From positions 1 to 24,965 of IMG/VR virus record IMGVR_UViG_3300030099_000941: a DNA stretch of 24,965 bases. One strand, 5' to 3'. This DNA comes from a virus. A program made the translations under genes and the position numbers. Positions 17,476 through 24,965 of this stretch are shown here, piece after piece (within the stretch, counting starts at the first letter, position 1; every line of letters begins with the position of its first letter). The notes under the pieces are model-generated. The model saw only the letters and a list, made by a program, of their open reading frames with translations, was not told where the DNA came from and made no database searches.

Positions 17476-18246
17476 TTAAATAAGCTTTTTAGCTACACTT
17501 TTATAAACTTCTACTCCTTCATCTGTTTTAAACCAAGCTGCTAATGCCGCGTATGGATTTTCATCAAAAGGAACACTAAATAGTTTTCTTTTGTTTTTAC
17601 CAACAGTAAAACTTCTTTGATCGTTAGCTAATTCTATTAAACCTTGCTCTACAGCCTTGATACCAAAGTTTCTTAACTGTACATTTTCATCGTTAGCTAA
17701 TTCAATAAATAATCTTGAGTTATCTCTAGCGAATTTTAACAAGTCTCTTTTTATTTCTTTTGAAGCCATTTTATTTACTTCAGAACCAATTTCAGTTCTT
17801 AATATTGCTTCTGCTTGATCTATGTCTAGCATTTTAGCCATATTTAATGCTTCAATTTGATATTCTATTTCATCAACTTCATACTCTGCTTGTTGAATAG
17901 GTTTAAGCTCTCTATATCTTTTATCTCTATCAGGGTGATATAATGAAAGCATTTTTTGCAAAGCTTGCTCTTCTTTTGGAACTATTAATGAGCCGTCTGT
18001 AAACATTATATGTTTCAAAGTTACCTCACCTTTTTGTTCATCTGTAAAACAAGAAGATTGATTTGTAGCATATCTTAATGCTCTTTGTGAGTTTTTATAT
18101 TTATCAAAATATAACAGAGGATATTTTTCTGTATGTCTTGATTTTATTGTATATGTTAAAGGGTTTTTGTCACCTCTTAAAACATATGTTCTATCTTTTA
18201 TTTCCCAACCTTCTTCAGCTGGGTTTACTTTTACTTTTTTTGTCAT
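17476..18246 (-). CDS. Head-associated hypothetical protein downstream of the capsid gene (256 aa)
   Basis: No enzymatic motif is visible. The N-terminal half is mixed and basic, with a PLLYFDKYKNSQRALRYATN block (residues about 43-62) and a TDGSLIVPKEEQALQKMLSLYHP block (about 83-105). The second half is helical and charged (QAEYEVDEIEYQIEALNMAK; SKEIKRDLLKFARDNSRLFIEL). I have the impression of similar proteins next to capsid genes in marine phages, but cannot name a family. Candidates are an auxiliary capsid protein or a head-completion protein. Its 5' leader carries the hairpin downstream of the capsid gene, so its expression may be uncoupled from that of the capsid protein. The ATG at 18246 follows a very AT-rich stretch with no Shine-Dalgarno motif. 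Confidence 0.6.
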   Translation of the reverse strand: MTKKVKVNPAEEGWEIKDRTYVLRGDKNPLTYTIKSRHTEKYPLLYFDKYKNSQRALRYATNQSSCFTDEQKGEVTLKHIMFTDGSLIVPKEEQALQKMLSLYHPDRDKRYRELKPIQQAEYEVDEIEYQIEALNMAKMLDIDQAEAILRTEIGSEVNKMASKEIKRDLLKFARDNSRLFIELANDENVQLRNFGIKAVEQGLIELANDQRSFTVGKNKRKLFSVPFDENPYAALAAWFKTDEGVEVYKSVAKKLI

Positions 18247-18271
18247 GATATAATATAATTAAATAAGTTAA

Positions 18272-18300
18272 AGGTATTGGGCGCCGAAGCGCCCTTACCT
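18272..18300 (-). terminator. C(UUCG)G tetraloop hairpin after the capsid gene (terminator/attenuator or mRNA stabiliser)
   Basis: On the minus strand the RNA reads GGGCGC-UUCG-GCGCCC (plus-strand 18279-18294). This is a perfect six-pair GC stem with the extra-stable C(UUCG)G loop. An outer AGGUA/UACCU stem (18296-18300 with 18272-18276) extends it past a 1x2 internal loop. It begins ten bases after the capsid stop codon and is the only GC-rich palindrome I saw in a spacer of this AT-rich window. The downstream RNA is AU-rich (AAUACCUUUAACUUAUUU) but lacks a clean U run. Partial termination or 3'-end protection of capsid mRNA is as likely as full termination. Confidence 0.75.
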
Positions 18301-18309
18301 ATATAAAAA

Positions 18310-19785
18310 TTAAGCTGTAAACAATACGAAATTATTTCTAGCTTGAACACATAAACATCTTTCAGATAAGAAGTTTACTTCCATCGCGTCTAATGTAGAA
18401 CTAAATGCTCCACCAACAGAACCTGTTAGCCAAGACTTCATTCTTCTATCATCAGCTTGAGAAGCTCTATATCTTACATGTAAGAAAGGTCTTCTAATGT
18501 TTGTTCCAAGTAATTGATCATATACTGTAGAAGTTCCAGCAGGTACTAATACACCATCGATGTTATCACCGTTAACAAAGTTAGCAGATCCACCTCTTAA
18601 TGAAGCGTCGTTTAAGTATTTCCAAGAAGTTTTATAGAAGTCATATGAACCTCTTCTAAATCCAGAAAAACCTAAGTTAAGCGCCATATCTTCAGAGTTT
18701 TCAAATACACCGTAAGATGTACCACCAGCTCCGTAAGAATTTTGCTGTGCTAACATATTATCAAATAATAATTCAGTTTTTCTGTCTAAGAATAGCATAT
18801 TTTCTTCAATAGCTCCTTGACTATCTAGTAATTGTAATACAGAATCAAAATCCTGTAATGAACCAGCAAATCCAGAAAGTACGTTACCACCATTGTTGAT
18901 AGCAGAAAATAAACCTTCAGTACCAATTTGTCCAGCACCAGCAGTTCCGGGGAAGCTAGTAATTGCTGTACGTATAGCAGTCGCTTGTGCAGCGTTAGCT
19001 AATTCACCTTCAATCATTGCCATTTCTAAATAATCTTCAAATCTTAATCTAGTTTCACCTTCAGCTTTTAGATACCATAAATATCCAGAAGTTCCATCTT
19101 CAGCAGCTACTTCAACCCAGCCGATTTGTGCTGTATCAGATCCAGATACTGCGTATCTATCTCTAATGATAATTGGTTTGTTGCTAAATACAGATAGTTG
19201 TGGCTCAATAGATTGACCTGTAGAGTTGTCTAATGTAGATCCTTTTCCAAATTCAGAACCGTAAACAAACATTTTTAATCCAGTCATACCACCAGCTATG
19301 TTAGCATTAACTTTAGCTCTAGTGTAAGGAACTACATCTAATACTAAAGCACCTAAAGCAGAACCAGTCTGTGCACCTGAATCAGATACAATTGCTTTTA
19401 CAGTAAATGAAGGATCATTAGGATCCATGATTACAACAGTTTGGTTGACAAATACCGCGTTGTCTGCACCTACGATAGTTAATCTACTACCATTGTTTGC
19501 ACCTGAACCAGAACAAGATACATTATCATAAGAGATATGTAATCTGTTTTGCTCAGACCATACAATTTGATCAGACATCATCGGCATTTCAGCACCAACC
19601 ATTCTTAAGAAGCCTCCAATCGTTCTGTTTCCATAACGCTCTACCTCGGCTTCATAAATTTCAGGTAGATATTGTTGCGCGAAATCATTACCTCCACCGT
19701 CAGCAAAGTTTAAGTAGTTGTCTACTAAAGTTTGTTTCTTAGGCGATGGTATAAGACTTCCGAACTGAGGACTTAATACACCCAT
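18310..19785 (-). CDS. Major capsid protein (HK97-fold type, crAss-like), 491 aa
   Basis: The length, position after a scaffold-like gene and sequence fit the major capsid protein of crAss-like and related marine phages. The N-terminal arm includes QTLVDNYLNFADGGGNDFAQ and PEIYEAEVERYGNRTIGGFL (residues 18-60). A beta-rich, Gly/Ser/Asn-containing section at about 85-160 could be an inserted surface domain. Residues 221-256 (IGWVEVAAEDGTSGYLWYLK, then an EGETRLRFEDYLEMA stretch) look like the spine helix and its approach, and the C-terminus has a FLHVRYRASQADDRRMKSWL stretch. The gene has visibly higher GC than most neighbours, as expected for a highly expressed product. No protease gene lies next to it. 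The start has no Shine-Dalgarno, only the A-rich leader ACTATTTAAAATG. Confidence 0.8.
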   Translation of the reverse strand: MGVLSPQFGSLIPSPKKQTLVDNYLNFADGGGNDFAQQYLPEIYEAEVERYGNRTIGGFLRMVGAEMPMMSDQIVWSEQNRLHISYDNVSCSGSGANNGSRLTIVGADNAVFVNQTVVIMDPNDPSFTVKAIVSDSGAQTGSALGALVLDVVPYTRAKVNANIAGGMTGLKMFVYGSEFGKGSTLDNSTGQSIEPQLSVFSNKPIIIRDRYAVSGSDTAQIGWVEVAAEDGTSGYLWYLKAEGETRLRFEDYLEMAMIEGELANAAQATAIRTAITSFPGTAGAGQIGTEGLFSAINNGGNVLSGFAGSLQDFDSVLQLLDSQGAIEENMLFLDRKTELLFDNMLAQQNSYGAGGTSYGVFENSEDMALNLGFSGFRRGSYDFYKTSWKYLNDASLRGGSANFVNGDNIDGVLVPAGTSTVYDQLLGTNIRRPFLHVRYRASQADDRRMKSWLTGSVGGAFSSTLDAMEVNFLSERCLCVQARNNFVLFTA

Positions 19786-19796
19786 TTTAAATAGTT

Positions 19797-21038
19797 TTAA
19801 TTGTTAAATTTACTTCGTTTAATTCTAAGTTTTGAACTGTCTACTCCGTCAATAGCTTTAACCTTAAGACCACCAATGAAAAGATCACCGCTAGCTGCTT
19901 CACGAGCAGTTGTTGTAGGATTTTTTGAATTATCTACAACGGTTTTAATTCCATCAGATTTGCCTTGCTCATAAAAATGATTTACGATCTTGTCTATATT
20001 TTGAGCAGCGTACATAGCTTTGTGATAACCTTTCGTATCTTTAACATTGCCTTCATTGTCTAAGAACTTCTCGACGAAGTTGTTAATGTTTGATTGATTT
20101 TCTGCAACTGAGCTAGGATCTTTTATACCATATCTAAACTTTTTTTCACCAACTTGGAAATCAAAACCTTTGAATTCATCAGTAAATAATTGTTTAGTAT
20201 CATTTACAAAAGTCTCATGCCTTTGCGTAGCTATTTCTTGTTCTTTGCTATAACGGTTAAAAAAATCTAAAGCTTTTTGTTGTTCTTGATTAACACCAGG
20301 ACGTAGTTTAATTTCATCATAGTATTGTTCTTTCAAGTCTTCTAAAAAATCTTTAGCTTCCGCTATAGCTTCTTTTTTAGCGAGTTGTTTTTTCTTGATG
20401 TCTCGCTGTTCATCAACATCACTGTCATAACTAAAAGTTTCTTCCATAATAAATGAAACTTCTTCGTCATTTAAATGAGGTTTTGTTTGCTTGTAATATT
20501 CTCTTAATAAAACATCGTCGTTTACTTTTGAATAATCAGCATTTAATCTTACATAGTCTTCAACTGTACCACCAGTTTCTTCCATAAAATCAACAAGCTT
20601 TTCAATGTTTTCAGGTAGTTGTTTACCTAATACCTGCTCATCTCTTTTAGCTTCTTTTACTTGTTGCTCTAGTTTTTTTACTTCAGGTTTGGATTCTTCG
20701 GTAACTTCGACAAGAGGCGATTTGGACTTTTGTACTTCATCTGTATCGCCGACCCGTACTTCTCCGTCCACTTCTTTGCCAGTTTCGGGTTTGTCGCCCA
20801 CAGGTACCTCCTTTGTTTCTCCGATTTGAATGGCATCTTCTTCTGGTTTTTTAGTTAAGTCTACTTTAATATCTTCTTCTAGTTTAACGTTAGGATCTTT
20901 ACTAAGATCAACCTTTACAGGTTCGTTTTTCTTTTCGCTAAACTTTTTTACTTTTGGCTTTGATTTAATTTTCATATCACCGCCTTCTGATTTGACATCT
21001 TTAGTCACCTCAGGCTTTTTTGTTTCTTTTTCTGACAT
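19797..21038 (-). CDS. Scaffolding-like capsid assembly protein (413 aa)
   Basis: The gene lies between portal and capsid genes, the usual place of a scaffold. The N-terminal 135 residues are highly charged and low-complexity (Lys/Glu/Asp/Val/Pro) with a repeated KVDL[ST]K element at about 42 and 58. Residues 141-200 (LPENIEKLVDFMEETGGTVE, DYVRLNADYS, then REYYKQTKPHLNDEEVSFI) form a compact helical block that I associate with scaffold-position proteins of marine phages. Residues 205-260 are a Lys/Glu coiled coil. The C-terminus is basic (SSKLRIKRSKFNN), typical of scaffold tails that bind the capsid protein. The stretch coding for residues about 70-117 is richer in GC than its surroundings. 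Scaffold function is inferred from position and composition; no catalytic protease motif was seen. Confidence 0.6.
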   Translation of the reverse strand: MSEKETKKPEVTKDVKSEGGDMKIKSKPKVKKFSEKKNEPVKVDLSKDPNVKLEEDIKVDLTKKPEEDAIQIGETKEVPVGDKPETGKEVDGEVRVGDTDEVQKSKSPLVEVTEESKPEVKKLEQQVKEAKRDEQVLGKQLPENIEKLVDFMEETGGTVEDYVRLNADYSKVNDDVLLREYYKQTKPHLNDEEVSFIMEETFSYDSDVDEQRDIKKKQLAKKEAIAEAKDFLEDLKEQYYDEIKLRPGVNQEQQKALDFFNRYSKEQEIATQRHETFVNDTKQLFTDEFKGFDFQVGEKKFRYGIKDPSSVAENQSNINNFVEKFLDNEGNVKDTKGYHKAMYAAQNIDKIVNHFYEQGKSDGIKTVVDNSKNPTTTAREAASGDLFIGGLKVKAIDGVDSSKLRIKRSKFNN

Positions 21039-21059
21039 AATAAAATATTATAAAATTAG

Positions 21060-23429
21060 TTATACTTGTGGATTTACTTGTTGAAAATTAGTAGGCAATA
21101 AATCATTTTTTCTTTGATCTATCATTTGACTCTGTTGAGTTCCTTCTAATTTTGTTCTATTATCCTTGCGATCTTCAATATACTTTTCTCTTTCTATCAT
21201 TTGATCTACTTCCATTTGCTTTAGCTGTCTATCATACTCAAACTTAATCTGCATTTCTTCTTTTTTAATTTGAGATGCAGTTTGCATTTTTTGTATATCA
21301 AACTGAGCTTTTGCTTTTTCGTAATTTAAATTTTGAGCTGATAAAGCTTCTTGTTTTTGTACTTCTGCCATAGCTGCTCTTTCCGCTGTTTGTGCATTAG
21401 CGTCTGCTTGAGCTTGAATATTCATTTGAGCTTGTTGCTGTTCTAATGCTTGACGCTTTTTACGTTTTTGTTTTAATAAATCGTTAGCAAGTTTAAGATT
21501 TTTTATTTGACGTATATCTATTGCATCTTCTAAATCAATACCTCCTTGCTGAATAGCCATTTGTATATTCTGCTCTAACTGAGCTTTTTCTTCTTCTTCT
21601 GGCTCTAATTGTAAATAAATACCAAAATCATGTAGATTTAAATTTTTAATTTCATTTAAAGTACCTACATTATAAGTTGATATTGAACTTTTTAATGAAT
21701 TTAAAGTTAATGGATATTGTAATGAATCAGCTATTTTTAAAGAAACATTTTCACATGTTCTTAGTGTTAACCATAAACTAGCTTGCAATATATGCTTTGT
21801 AGCTGTGTTAGATGCATTAGCTGCCATTTTTTGTAACCCTACTAGTGAATCTTTATCTGGCATACTACCATCTCTAGCTTCATTTAAACCGGTCACATCT
21901 CTTATCAATTGTAAATAGTATTGATATGTGCTAATTAAACTTTGTATCTTACCCTGACCACTAGATGTTTGAAGTTCTTGAATAGGTACTTTACCTGGAT
22001 TCATATCACCTTCTTGAGTTAATGACCTACCTACAATACTACCAGTTTGAAAATACATGTTTAATGCTTCAGCTGGATTATAATTAGTACCGTTACCTAG
22101 ATCAACTTCAGCAAGACCGTCCATGTCTAAATAAACACCATCTGGAACCATGCGAGACATAACTTGTTGTAGTTTTAAATGTGTCAACTGTATCATGTCT
22201 GCAAAACCTGTAATTCTATTTACTATAGAATCTATCCTACCTTTATACATACGAGGCGCACATATAGCGTAACTCATTTCTACTTTAGTAGTATCAGCAA
22301 AAGGTCTTGTCATATTTTCAGATAACCTCCACTCAATCATTTCATTATTACCTATGACTTTTACACCTTCGTATAGTACTTCTATTTTTCTACCTATTTT
22401 TTCAAAGTTTTCATTTTCTGGTGGATCAAATGTGTCTGGTTTTTCAATTGCTTTTTCTAAACCATTAGGTCCTTGCTTTATTTTAAATACTTGAGTATTA
22501 TATGTTTTATATTCAAAAAATAATACTTGTATAGTGTTTTCATCATAAGTTTGCCAACCATATAATTGATTTCTAGTACCTTTAGTTTTTTGTATTCTGT
22601 CTAAATCTTGCTCACTTAAATGAGGAAATTTTTTAGCTATTTCAGCTATAGTTAATTGTTTAACTTCGCCAACATAATATATATCTTCAAAATTAGGATC
22701 TTCTGTATAAGAATATATTAATTTAGCAGGATCAACATAATCAATAGTTACACCATTAGCTAAGTTCCAGTCTGTTTTAACAGCGCCTATACCTAATGTA
22801 ACTAAATCATAATTAAATCTTTTTTTAATATTTTCAAATCTATTTTTACCTAAAGTGTTATCAATTACTTCTTCTTCAGCTATTTCTATAGACTGCTTGT
22901 AACTTAATTGCATATGAAGATCAAGCTCTTCTTGATTTTCAGGTAGCGCTTGAGGTGTATTGCTTCTATAATTGTTTACACCTAAATTACTTTGTAAATT
23001 TTGTAAATATGGTTGAGCGAGCATGTCATGCATAATAGCTTCAGCATAGTCTGTTCGCTTTTTTAATGATATTGGATCTTGTGCAAAAGCTTTTATTTCA
23101 AAAGATTTATTAGATAATCCATTAACTACTATATCTACAAACTTAGATATTACAGGAACAGGTTTCCAGTCTAAATTCAAATAAGACATATCACCATTAA
23201 TAGCTAGTTCATCTTTATATTTTTGAACTGGTTGCTCACCTCTTGCATATAATCTTAAACTATGAAATCTATTAAAAGATGTAGCAAATCTAGTACCGTT
23301 ACCACCTTGTCTCCACCATTCGCCTTCAATAGCTTGTGCTACTCTTCTTCCATATTCTAATGAAGATTTTTCTGCATCCGGCACAACTTGGCTAGGAAAA
23401 GCGCTATAGGCATTTGTATATATATTCAT
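21060..23429 (-). CDS. Portal protein (crAss-like), 789 aa
   Basis: The protein is directly downstream of terminase, its ATG touching the TerL stop codon. Near residue 85 it has SYLNLDWKPVPVISKFVDIV, a portal block I recognise from crAss-like phages. The core continues with YDLVTLGIGAVKTDWNLANG (near 210), RMYKGRIDSIVNRITGFADM, GVYLDMDGLAEVDLG, and the clip/stem segment ISTYQYYLQLIRDVTGLNEA followed by DGSMPDKDSL. From about residue 609 to 760 it is a continuous Gln/Lys/Glu/Ala coiled coil, probably a long helical barrel or an internal extension toward packaged DNA. The length is close to the roughly 800 residues I recall for crAss-like portals. It forms the dodecameric DNA gate at the capsid vertex. 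Confidence 0.8.
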   Translation of the reverse strand: MNIYTNAYSAFPSQVVPDAEKSSLEYGRRVAQAIEGEWWRQGGNGTRFATSFNRFHSLRLYARGEQPVQKYKDELAINGDMSYLNLDWKPVPVISKFVDIVVNGLSNKSFEIKAFAQDPISLKKRTDYAEAIMHDMLAQPYLQNLQSNLGVNNYRSNTPQALPENQEELDLHMQLSYKQSIEIAEEEVIDNTLGKNRFENIKKRFNYDLVTLGIGAVKTDWNLANGVTIDYVDPAKLIYSYTEDPNFEDIYYVGEVKQLTIAEIAKKFPHLSEQDLDRIQKTKGTRNQLYGWQTYDENTIQVLFFEYKTYNTQVFKIKQGPNGLEKAIEKPDTFDPPENENFEKIGRKIEVLYEGVKVIGNNEMIEWRLSENMTRPFADTTKVEMSYAICAPRMYKGRIDSIVNRITGFADMIQLTHLKLQQVMSRMVPDGVYLDMDGLAEVDLGNGTNYNPAEALNMYFQTGSIVGRSLTQEGDMNPGKVPIQELQTSSGQGKIQSLISTYQYYLQLIRDVTGLNEARDGSMPDKDSLVGLQKMAANASNTATKHILQASLWLTLRTCENVSLKIADSLQYPLTLNSLKSSISTYNVGTLNEIKNLNLHDFGIYLQLEPEEEEKAQLEQNIQMAIQQGGIDLEDAIDIRQIKNLKLANDLLKQKRKKRQALEQQQAQMNIQAQADANAQTAERAAMAEVQKQEALSAQNLNYEKAKAQFDIQKMQTASQIKKEEMQIKFEYDRQLKQMEVDQMIEREKYIEDRKDNRTKLEGTQQSQMIDQRKNDLLPTNFQQVNPQV

Positions 23430-24965
23430 TTACTTAATTATTTTTGATAACGAACCTCGATTATCATATTTTTTAATTCCAAGATCAATTGGATCTCGCT
23501 TTCTTCTGCTTACTGGAGCGTATCTATTTTTATTACACGCCATTAAAGCAAGACCAGAACTAATAGAAGCATCATGCGTAGTTCTATTATTAATATCAAA
23601 AGCAGCCCAGTCTTCTAGTGTACGTTGAAAATAAACGTCACCATAAGTATCACCATTAAATCCTACAGCTGTTTCAATATAAGATTCAATAGCAGCAGCA
23701 TGAGCTTGTTTTATATCTTCACTAGAATTAGGTATACCACCTATTTCTCTTTCAGTTACTGATAATTTATTTCTAAGTTTATCAGGTCTATTCATTGCAA
23801 AACCTCTATAACCTCTACGTTTAAAATGATATAAAAGTCTAGGTTTATTATTTTCAGCAAGTATAGGCATACCATAAAATACACAAGCCATTAAAACATC
23901 TTCAAAAAATATTTCTGCAGTTTGTGGTCTAGCTATATATTCTAAAAAAAAATGATCAGCTGGTGCGTTTTCCATGCTAAACTTAGTTAATCCATGTAAA
24001 GCACCATTAGAACCTCGCTTGTCTACTGTACCTGATATATCATACGGGTCGCAACCAAAAGCGCCTATATGTTCATTACCAGGATATTTAATGCCATTTT
24101 TTTCTATATATCTATTTTGTAAATGCGTATCAGGAACCCAAGTCACAAAAAATCTACCTTGATTACTCGGAGAAAATAATACTCTTGTGTCCTTTATTCC
24201 GTTTTGCCACATAAAATTACCTTGTGTAACTAATGTTTTATTGTTTTGGTCTTCATTAAAATCTATTTGTTGATATATCTTAGTTAGATTAAATAATGAA
24301 GATTTAGACTCGTCTCTAAACGCATGCTTAGTTGTACGTGGAAACTGCCTGTAAAACTCATTTAAAGCGTCTTGATTTTCTTTTAATCCTTCAACTTCAT
24401 TTTCCCAGTATTCAATAACTCCAAGGTCGATAGACTCGCCTTGCGGTCCAAATACTTCTGTGTCGGGAGTGTCGAAGACAGGTATGCCATAAGAATCAAT
24501 GTAGCCTTCGTAGTTCCATTCCATAGGTATGAACAAAGAATATAGTCCCGAACTAGTCTGTCCGTTGCGGTTTCTTTTTGTAACATCTGATTCATCGTAT
24601 AATTTTTTAAAGTTTCTTCCACCTTTATCTAAAGCATTTGATGTTGAACCCATCATGCATTTTCCTATTATTCTACTACCTAATCTTAATGTGGTTTTCG
24701 TAACCCTCCAGTTGTTGAGGATGTTGTTTGGCTTTTCCCACTTCCCCGACTCATCATGTACGAGGAGCTTGAGTTTCTCCCCATCATAGGAGTTATCGCC
24801 TGTGTTCTTCCAGTCGATGGTGGTGTCAAGTCCCTGGAGATCCTGTAAGGTTTCGTCGGCATCGGTAGTGATGGTGATGGAACGTCTGGTAAATTTGGAG
24901 GCTGGGACACGGTAGGCAAGTTCGGTCTTTGGACGGTCCATTCCGTCCTGGGTCGGTTTGAAAAA
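23430..24965 (-). CDS. terL: Terminase large subunit TerL, C-terminal part (start outside window)
   Basis: The frame stays open to the right edge, and the residues just before the Met at 24941 read FFKPTQDG. This matches the interior P-F-F-x-P-x-x-D-G segment of crAss-like terminases, so that Met is internal and the Walker A region lies outside. A hydrophobic strand ending in Asp-Glu (KLKLLVHDESGKW) is the likely Walker B. It is followed by IGKCMMGSTSNA, GGRNFKKLY and NGQTSSGLYSLFIPMEWNYE, a series typical of crAss-like TerL. The nuclease domain shows three expected acidic residues: Asp in FGCDPYD (codon near 24050), Glu in ILAENNK (near 23854) and Asp in THDASISSGL (near 23573). It packages DNA and cuts the concatemer. 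The portal ATG follows the TAA with no spacer. Confidence 0.85.
   Translation of the reverse strand, partial: FFKPTQDGMDRPKTELAYRVPASKFTRRSITITTDADETLQDLQGLDTTIDWKNTGDNSYDGEKLKLLVHDESGKWEKPNNILNNWRVTKTTLRLGSRIIGKCMMGSTSNALDKGGRNFKKLYDESDVTKRNRNGQTSSGLYSLFIPMEWNYEGYIDSYGIPVFDTPDTEVFGPQGESIDLGVIEYWENEVEGLKENQDALNEFYRQFPRTTKHAFRDESKSSLFNLTKIYQQIDFNEDQNNKTLVTQGNFMWQNGIKDTRVLFSPSNQGRFFVTWVPDTHLQNRYIEKNGIKYPGNEHIGAFGCDPYDISGTVDKRGSNGALHGLTKFSMENAPADHFFLEYIARPQTAEIFFEDVLMACVFYGMPILAENNKPRLLYHFKRRGYRGFAMNRPDKLRNKLSVTEREIGGIPNSSEDIKQAHAAAIESYIETAVGFNGDTYGDVYFQRTLEDWAAFDINNRTTHDASISSGLALMACNKNRYAPVSRRKRDPIDLGIKKYDNRGSLSKIIK
24710..24965 (-). other. GC-rich compositional segment inside TerL
   Basis: By hand count, 60-base blocks from 24721 to 24960 are about 48-60 % G+C, while the block at 24601-24660 is about 30 % and 24661-24720 about 37 %. 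The coding sense changes from C-ending codons (ACC, ATC, GAC, TTC, CGT) to the A/T-ending codons and AGA used elsewhere. The reading frame and the family motifs run through the boundary without a break, so this is neither a frameshift nor a gene end. Confidence 0.65.

Noticed and set aside
21039-21059. TATAAT-like promoter in the spacer before the scaffold-like gene
   Set aside because: The whole spacer is A/T, no -33 element or Bacteroidetes-type TTTG/TAnnTTTG pair is visible, and such hexamers are expected by chance.
17190-21084. Plus-strand ORFs at 17190-17372, 19497-19742, 20605-20829 and 20830-21084
   Set aside because: These Ser/Phe-rich antisense frames oppose ring, capsid and scaffold genes; the last also spans a gene junction without any family motif.
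24383-24919. Alternative-frame minus ORFs at 24383-24622 and 24686-24919 and a plus ORF at 24529-24789
   Set aside because: The TerL frame with conserved motifs covers the same bases. The extra ORFs are favoured by the GC-richer composition, and the 77-codon one is just Pro/Ser/Thr-rich.
24939-24941. ATG at 24941 as the true start of TerL
   Set aside because: The frame is open upstream to the window edge and encodes FFKPTQDG, an interior TerL motif; the ATPase Walker A must lie further upstream.
1-24965. tRNA genes, CRISPR arrays, insertion sequences, integrase or attachment sites
   Set aside because: No cloverleaf-sized noncoding stretch, no regularly spaced repeats, no transposase or recombinase motifs were found; coding density leaves little room.

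Overview
This window is almost certainly the structural (morphogenesis) module of a tailed bacteriophage or its metagenomic assembly. The visible TerL, portal, capsid and tail-adaptor sequences resemble those of crAss-like phages and related marine podoviruses of Bacteroidetes. The host is inferred to be a Bacteroidetes bacterium, probably flavobacterial, for four reasons. The DNA is AT-rich, no gene start has a recognisable Shine-Dalgarno sequence, nearly all stops are TAA, and a small protein at the left edge has a signal peptide ending in the Phe-Ser-Gln motif common in Flavobacteriia. No integrase, tRNA, transposon or CRISPR was seen. This is inference from remembered family motifs, with no search behind it.

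Every supported gene lies on the minus strand, so transcription runs from high to low coordinates. Genes are packed with 0-64 nt spacers and there is no gene-free stretch longer than 300 bases. In transcription order: C-terminal part of the large terminase TerL (right edge, start outside the window), portal with a long coiled-coil tail, acidic scaffold-like protein, major capsid protein, a strong UUCG hairpin, a 256-aa head-associated protein, two connector/ring proteins (241 and 407 aa), a 1402-aa tail stabilisation/muzzle-like protein ending in Ig/cadherin-like Cys-containing domains, a 460-aa protein that looks like the second half of the same stabilisation protein, a 237-aa gp14-like internal virion protein, a 387-aa unknown, a 2562-aa giant virion protein, a 29-residue amphipathic microprotein, and the start of a small secreted protein running off the left edge.

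These genes form an assembly line. TerL packages DNA through the portal into a capsid built on the scaffold. The ring proteins and stabilisation proteins build the short tail. The last large proteins are probably packaged cargo ejected into the host. The giant protein is the most interesting object: besides membrane-interacting and polyvalent-type C-terminal regions, it carries a stretch that reads like sigma-70 region 2, a PD-(D/E)XK-like nuclease core and a complete HAD-phosphatase motif set. It may therefore deliver transcription-modifying and nucleic-acid-processing activities with the genome.

Other points worth attention are an abrupt rise in GC inside the TerL gene near position 24,700, the C(UUCG)G hairpin just after the capsid gene, recurrent stop-start junction sequences, and two small genes at the left end.
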